A stretch of DNA of 23,736 nucleotides from Nemertoderma westbladi (taxonomy: Eukaryota; Xenacoelomorpha; Nemertodermatida; Nemertodermatidae), in NCBI GenBank assembly GCA_032718475.1, contig JAUCBJ010006412.1, positions 1 through 23,736 of the forward strand. Reading direction: 5' to 3'. Position numbers and translations under genes: made by a program. The notes beneath the pieces were generated by a model, which saw nothing but the letters and a program-made list of their open reading frames with translations, was not told where the DNA came from and did not search any database. Position 1 is the first letter of the stretch, and every line of letters starts with the position of its first letter. Shown here piece by piece: positions 20,151-23,736 of the stretch.

Positions 20151-23100
20151 GTGAGTTTTAAAGTAGGGCCTTTTTGTATGTAGTCCTAGCTAGTTAATAT
20201 TTATTATAATTGATAATATCATAATTAATAGGCTTAATAAACGTAGGAGTATGATTAGTTGTATTGTGAGCGAGCCATGTTATCGCATAAAATCTCAGCA
20301 ATGGAATGAGATTGTAGAGCAAGGCGATACATCCTAAGGGATTGTAGGTTATCGGATCTAGACAAGGCTTATAGGCTGATAGGCGATAGGCCTACTTGAG
20401 AAGAGGTTGCAGTTATATTTGTGCTCCTTCGACTTCCAATTGTTGTTTTTGGTTAGATTTGGCCGCCAATATGAATTGCTTCTTTTCTTTAATTAGTAAT
20501 ATAATGCTGCTATTCTGTTATGCATTAAGTCCTTATAAATAGCCTTGACATTCTGGGTGTCATTACCACACTAATAATAACTCACGCCCCGTTATCTGAC
20601 ATTTGGCTGCATAAAGCATAAAAAACACTAGTTATAGTTGTGAAGGTTAGCAATTTGTCGGTTTTCTATTACCTACTACTTGTACCTGAACCATCACCCA
20701 TCAAGCCAACTGTCAGTTAAATCCTGATTGTGTATCAACCTTGTCCCGTAAGATAACCCCTTTTCTAATAACCTGACAATGAGTGAAATATGATTACTTA
20801 TTGGAAGTCTCGTCCTTCAGTTGTTTAACTCTATACAAACTTTATAGAATTTACTTTATATCATATTTAAATAATTACTATTGACGCAGCAGATAGGGGG
20901 TGACTTTGTCGCAAACAAACTTCAACCTTATCAATATCTAAACATATCAGCACTAATTACTATATTATATATATACTATACGCTATTAACTTTCGTTTAT
21001 TGTTTATTGTTATAGGCCTATCGTGCCACTGCAACATGCTTATTCCGTTTTATAGCGCATATTTATTCTGTGCAGATACTAATTCGTTTATTGTTTTGGT
21101 TAGATTCAGCCCTTCTGTATACTGGATTTTTGGTGAAAACCTGGGGTATTCTTATATAGGGCTAAACTGCAAAGTGAAATATAACAGCAGAAAGTTTGGT
21201 ATACTTCAATAGATCTGCAAATTAACATTAATTATAAATTAAGAAAAAAGACCAGGTTACAGTGGCTCATTAATCAAACCAAAATACACATTAGATAAAT
21301 TTGAATATATAGCCGGTTAAAGTTTAATTTTTAACGGTAATCAGCTGTTATTTGCTACGACGATCATCTTCTGGATAACGTGTCCTTTTGAATCCAATAA
21401 ATCCATGGCCTGGCCACACAGGGAAGAATTTCTATTTTTTGCACTGAGAGGAAAATGTTTATTGTCCCTATGTTTAAATTTCAATTAATAAATTGTTATT
21501 TTATTATATTTATACCTCCATTAAGACATCTATAATTTTTACAGTTTGTTGTTTTGCGTCGGTTTATGCTGACCCTGTTGCGTCATCTGGAGAGTTTATA
21601 ATCCCTACCACATTCGTTAGCGAGGAAATCAAAGGGCCTGAAGATAGCTGTGGATACGAGATAGCGGTAACTTACCCTTATGACTACCAGTAAGTCACTT
21701 AATAAGTTAATGTTATGAATTTATCTATTTTTACTTTCACTTTTATGTTTACAACCAATGTATACCGGTAGGCTACTTTTACTTAAATTAACTAATTGAT
21801 ACAATATTTTCCTTTCAGTACAATGCGAACACTGTTAGACTCAGCTGATTTCTGTAGTCAGACTATAACAGTTCGCAGTAAGGAAGTCTCTAGTAGGGAT
21901 CTGTGTTGGGTTGACCAGATCGGAGAGTCAAGGGACTTCTATAGTTGGATCAACGAGGGACCGGCCTGCCACCAGAGCGGAGATGATTGTCTGGAGACGT
22001 TGGTCGTAGACGATAAGAATTTACTTCCGGTAACGAAACTTCGATTGGGAGATACAGGCCATGCTGTAGAGTTCATATACGGGGAAAGCGTTAGCGATAT
22101 CGCATGTAGTTTCGGTGAGTTTAGTAGAAACATTTGTAGACATTTGGTCCAATAGAATCAGCAGTAGACATTGTCTGCAGTTCGGTCCAATATAATCAGT
22201 TGTAGTCATTGTCTGTAGTTTCGGTCCTATAGAATCAGTTGTAGACATTGTCTGCAGTTTCGGTCCAATAGAATCAGTTGTAGTCATTGTCTGTAGTTTC
22301 GGTCCAATAGAATCAGTTGTAGTCATTAGTCTCGTTTAATTAATATTAATAGTTGTAGTCATTGCCTGTAATAAATTAATTATATACAGTTTAACAGTAG
22401 TTAGTTTAATTAATTCAATTAATGTCTCTTTTAAATATAAAACTTTAAGGTAGTCCGTTCCCTATACCTAATTTATAAATAATTTTCAGACAACTGGATT
22501 TCCATACCTGCGGAATTCACCAGCGAACTGGTTGAAGGTGTAGAAGACGGTTGCGGCTACTCCATACCGGTATCCTACCCCCTCGATCTAGCAGCGATCG
22601 CTCACACCATGTCCATGTCCCATCTGTGTCTCCAGAACGTGGCCGTGACCTCCACGCGGGTCTCCATGTACGATACCTGCTACCTCACTGGGGATACCAC
22701 CGGTATGGGACTGGAACCGATAGAGTTTAACTTCCACGTAGAAGGCGGGAGGACCTGCCACCAGTCGTCGGAGGAATGCACCCAGCAGGTCCTCAACATC
22801 AACAAGTCGCCGGTGGTGGAACTGCGTCTGGGTGACACCGGTGCCGTTGGTGAAACCGTTAGCGCGCAGTACGTCGGCCCAATCTACTGTCAACCCGCCT
22901 TGCCTCTACTGCCACCCCCCATTATATTCCGAGCTGCACTCCTAGAGGATTTCCTGACGGGCCAAGAAGAGACTTGCGGTTGCACCATCCCTATTCAATA
23001 CGAAGTTGAGATCAAGTGAGTTTACTGGCCGGCCGACGAAAGTTATCCTACGCGGCAATTGCGAAATAAATAATATCGTTCCTAACCAGAAAGTTCTTAA

Positions 23101-23736
23101 CTTTATAAAAACAATTTATTTATAGCTAATCCTGTTTCATATAATTTAACGTCGAAAGCCAAAGTAGCACTTTACTGTGTGATGATCCGAGTGGCTTTGT
23201 TACACTAACGAACGTTCGTGAGTGAGTGAAAATAAAGCCACGAGGATCAGAACACTGTAAAGTACTTTGCAACAAGTATGTATGTAGTTTTATTCCAAAA
23301 TTTTGACATTACGAAATGATTGTACATTTACATTATAAGTGATAGAAACTGCACAAATTATATTAGTTGCTGTATAAATAAATGTAAAAATGACATAAAT
23401 TATGTTATAAATAAGTTAGCTTATATTTATGGTGGCGTTTGGAGCCATGTTATAATAATATATATATATAGGCCCTACTGGTTATTAATACCGTAGGGTT
23501 AATTATTTGGTCAGTATGGGAATGTCTGGCTTTTACTATTGAAAATTATCATTAGTTTTATCAAACGTTTAATATATTAAAAATGATGTACCATTAAAAT
23601 TCCACCAACTCTATGGCACTCACGCTTTATTAATAATATTATTTTGTGTTTCAGTGACATCGTGGTTGCTATACAGGACATACTGCGGAGTGGAGCGGCA
23701 ATCTGCTATCAGACAATCACAATGAATAGCGTACAG
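20126..23736 (+). CDS. Secreted tandem six-cysteine-domain protein, 3' end beyond window
   Basis: Exons 20126-20150, 21545-21689, 21819-22114, 22490-23015 and 23655 onward join in phases 1, 2, 1, 2 with GT-AG borders and give 358 codons inside the window. Residues 1-17 (MLIILLSAVCCFASVYA) are a clear signal peptide with an A-x-A-like end before Asp. Domain 1 covers about 26-155 and domain 2 about 159-290; domain 3 starts near 299 and is cut. Cysteines: 44, 69, 86, 107, 114, 153 and 177, 202, 219, 245, 252, 289. Shared motifs are EDxCGYxIxVxYPxD, HTM, CHQS and the strongly conserved LRLGDTG. The product is expected to be extracellular with three disulfides per domain. I do not recognise the family. 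The GC-richer exon 4 and conserved spacing argue strongly that it is coding. Confidence 0.78.
20990..21360. repeat. Dispersed-repeat cluster in six-Cys gene intron 1
   Basis: 21076-21160 (ATACTAATTCGTTTATTG through GGTGAAAACCTGGGGTATTC) is an inverted relative of 8290-8373. 21311-21358 is a copy of the AATCAGCTGTTATTTGC repeat. TTAACTTTCGTTTATTG at about 20987 also occurs in the nested foldback element at 4063. The open frame at 21000-21212 arises from these repeats. Confidence 0.7.
21545..21689 (+). CDS. Six-Cys gene exon 2: end of signal peptide, start of domain 1
   Basis: The acceptor TTTTTACAG ends at 21544; the donor is TACCA/GTAAGT. The exon finishes the hydrophobic leader (VCCFASVYA) and encodes the N-terminal part of domain 1, including EDSCGYEIAVTYPYDY. 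It ends in phase 2 at a point homologous to the intron in domain 3 (exon ending at 23015), so the intron position is conserved between repeats. Confidence 0.78.
21819..22114 (+). CDS. Six-Cys gene exon 3: remainder of domain 1
   Basis: The acceptor is CCTTTCAG and the donor TTTCG/GTGAGT; the exon runs phase 2 to phase 1. It encodes HTM at the join, then cysteines 69, 86, 107, 114 and 153, with motifs FCSQTITV, GPACHQS, DDCLE and KLRLGDTG. Its last bases (TGTAGTTTCGGT across the donor) recur in the 39-bp tandem repeat in the following intron. Confidence 0.82.
22146..22335 (+). repeat. 39-bp tandem repeat, about five copies, in six-Cys gene intron 3
   Basis: Units start GGTCCAATAGAATCAG at 22146, 22184, 22223, 22262 and 22301 and end in TGTCTGTAGTTTC. 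One unit is 38 bp. TGTAGTTTCGGT at each junction equals the 12 bases spanning the donor of the preceding exon (22105-22116), so the unit probably grew from the exon edge. Confidence 0.9.
22490..23015 (+). CDS. Six-Cys gene exon 4: whole domain 2 and start of domain 3
   Basis: The acceptor is AATTTTCAG and the donor ATCAA/GTGAGT; the exon runs phase 1 to phase 2. It is 526 nt and clearly GC-richer than its surroundings. It encodes all of domain 2 (cysteines 177 to 289) without the internal intron seen in domain 1, a proline-rich linker (LPLLPPP) and the first part of domain 3 (EETCGCTIPIQY). Domain 2 keeps EDGCGYSIPVSYP, AHTM, RTCHQS and ELRLGDTG. Loss of the intra-domain intron and of the domain 2/3 border intron in this exon is a useful historical marker. 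Confidence 0.85.
23161..23268. mobile_element. Compact foldback element in six-Cys gene intron 4
   Basis: AAAGTAGCACTTTACTGTGT and GATCCGAGTGGCTTT (23161-23197) pair imperfectly with AAAGCCACGAGGATC and ACACTGTAAAGTACTTT (about 23234-23268). The loop contains the perfect palindrome ACGAACGTTCGT (23208-23219). No coding capacity. Confidence 0.7.
23655..23736 (+). CDS. Six-Cys gene exon 5 (partial): middle of domain 3
   Basis: The acceptor TTGTGTTTCAG is at 23644-23654. A phase 2 join gives Asn, then an amphipathic stretch and ICYQTITMNSV, aligning with FCSQTITVRS in domain 1. The exon is open to the window edge, so the total number of domains is unknown. The spacing between the first and second Cys of domain 3 is about five residues longer than in domains 1 and 2. 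Confidence 0.72.

Overview
The window reads as animal nuclear DNA. It is AT-rich, has GT-AG introns, two multi-exon genes for secreted or membrane proteins, decayed non-LTR retrotransposons, and many foldback (inverted-repeat) elements. Recurrent TAGGCCTA-like and ACCGGTA words, long poly-G/poly-C runs and the Ig/FN3 receptor gene suggest a marine invertebrate, perhaps a non-vertebrate deuterostome such as an echinoderm. That placement is an impression and not a demonstrated assignment. There is no sign of operons, CRISPR arrays or prokaryotic genes, and I recognised no tRNA or rRNA.

Layout. 1-7130 is repeat territory: a foldback element (144-466), G-rich and unassigned DNA, a frameshifted LINE fragment (about 2100-4755) split by a hAT-like non-autonomous transposon (3206-4479) that has 8-bp target duplications and itself carries a second foldback element (3998-4373), then a second large foldback element (6543-7128) with a copy of the first element nested in it. 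7207-12947 is a five-exon gene on the + strand for a predicted 471-residue type I membrane protein: signal peptide, Ig, Ig-like domain without its second canonical Cys, FN3, transmembrane helix, short tail. Its introns carry further foldback elements, a LINE scrap and simple repeats. Two bases after its stop codon begins a 2.4-kb array of 27-bp units (12949-15323), followed 25 bp later by a poly(A) signal.

16085-18374 is a second LINE copy (APE endonuclease plus reverse transcriptase), 5'-truncated, with two internal deletions and a short TAG-repeat tail. 20126 to the window end is a second + strand gene. Five exons, beginning with a 25-nt coding exon, encode a signal peptide followed by tandem copies of a domain of about 130 residues with six cysteines. 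The first two copies share most cysteine spacings exactly. I do not recognise this domain, and it is the best candidate here for something undescribed. The gene runs off the right edge in its third domain.

The two host genes lie on the same strand about 5 kb (stop to poly(A) signal excluded) to 7 kb apart. Both products enter the secretory pathway, but nothing in the sequence links them functionally. All gene models were deduced by eye from splice sites, phase agreement and protein logic, without transcript data.
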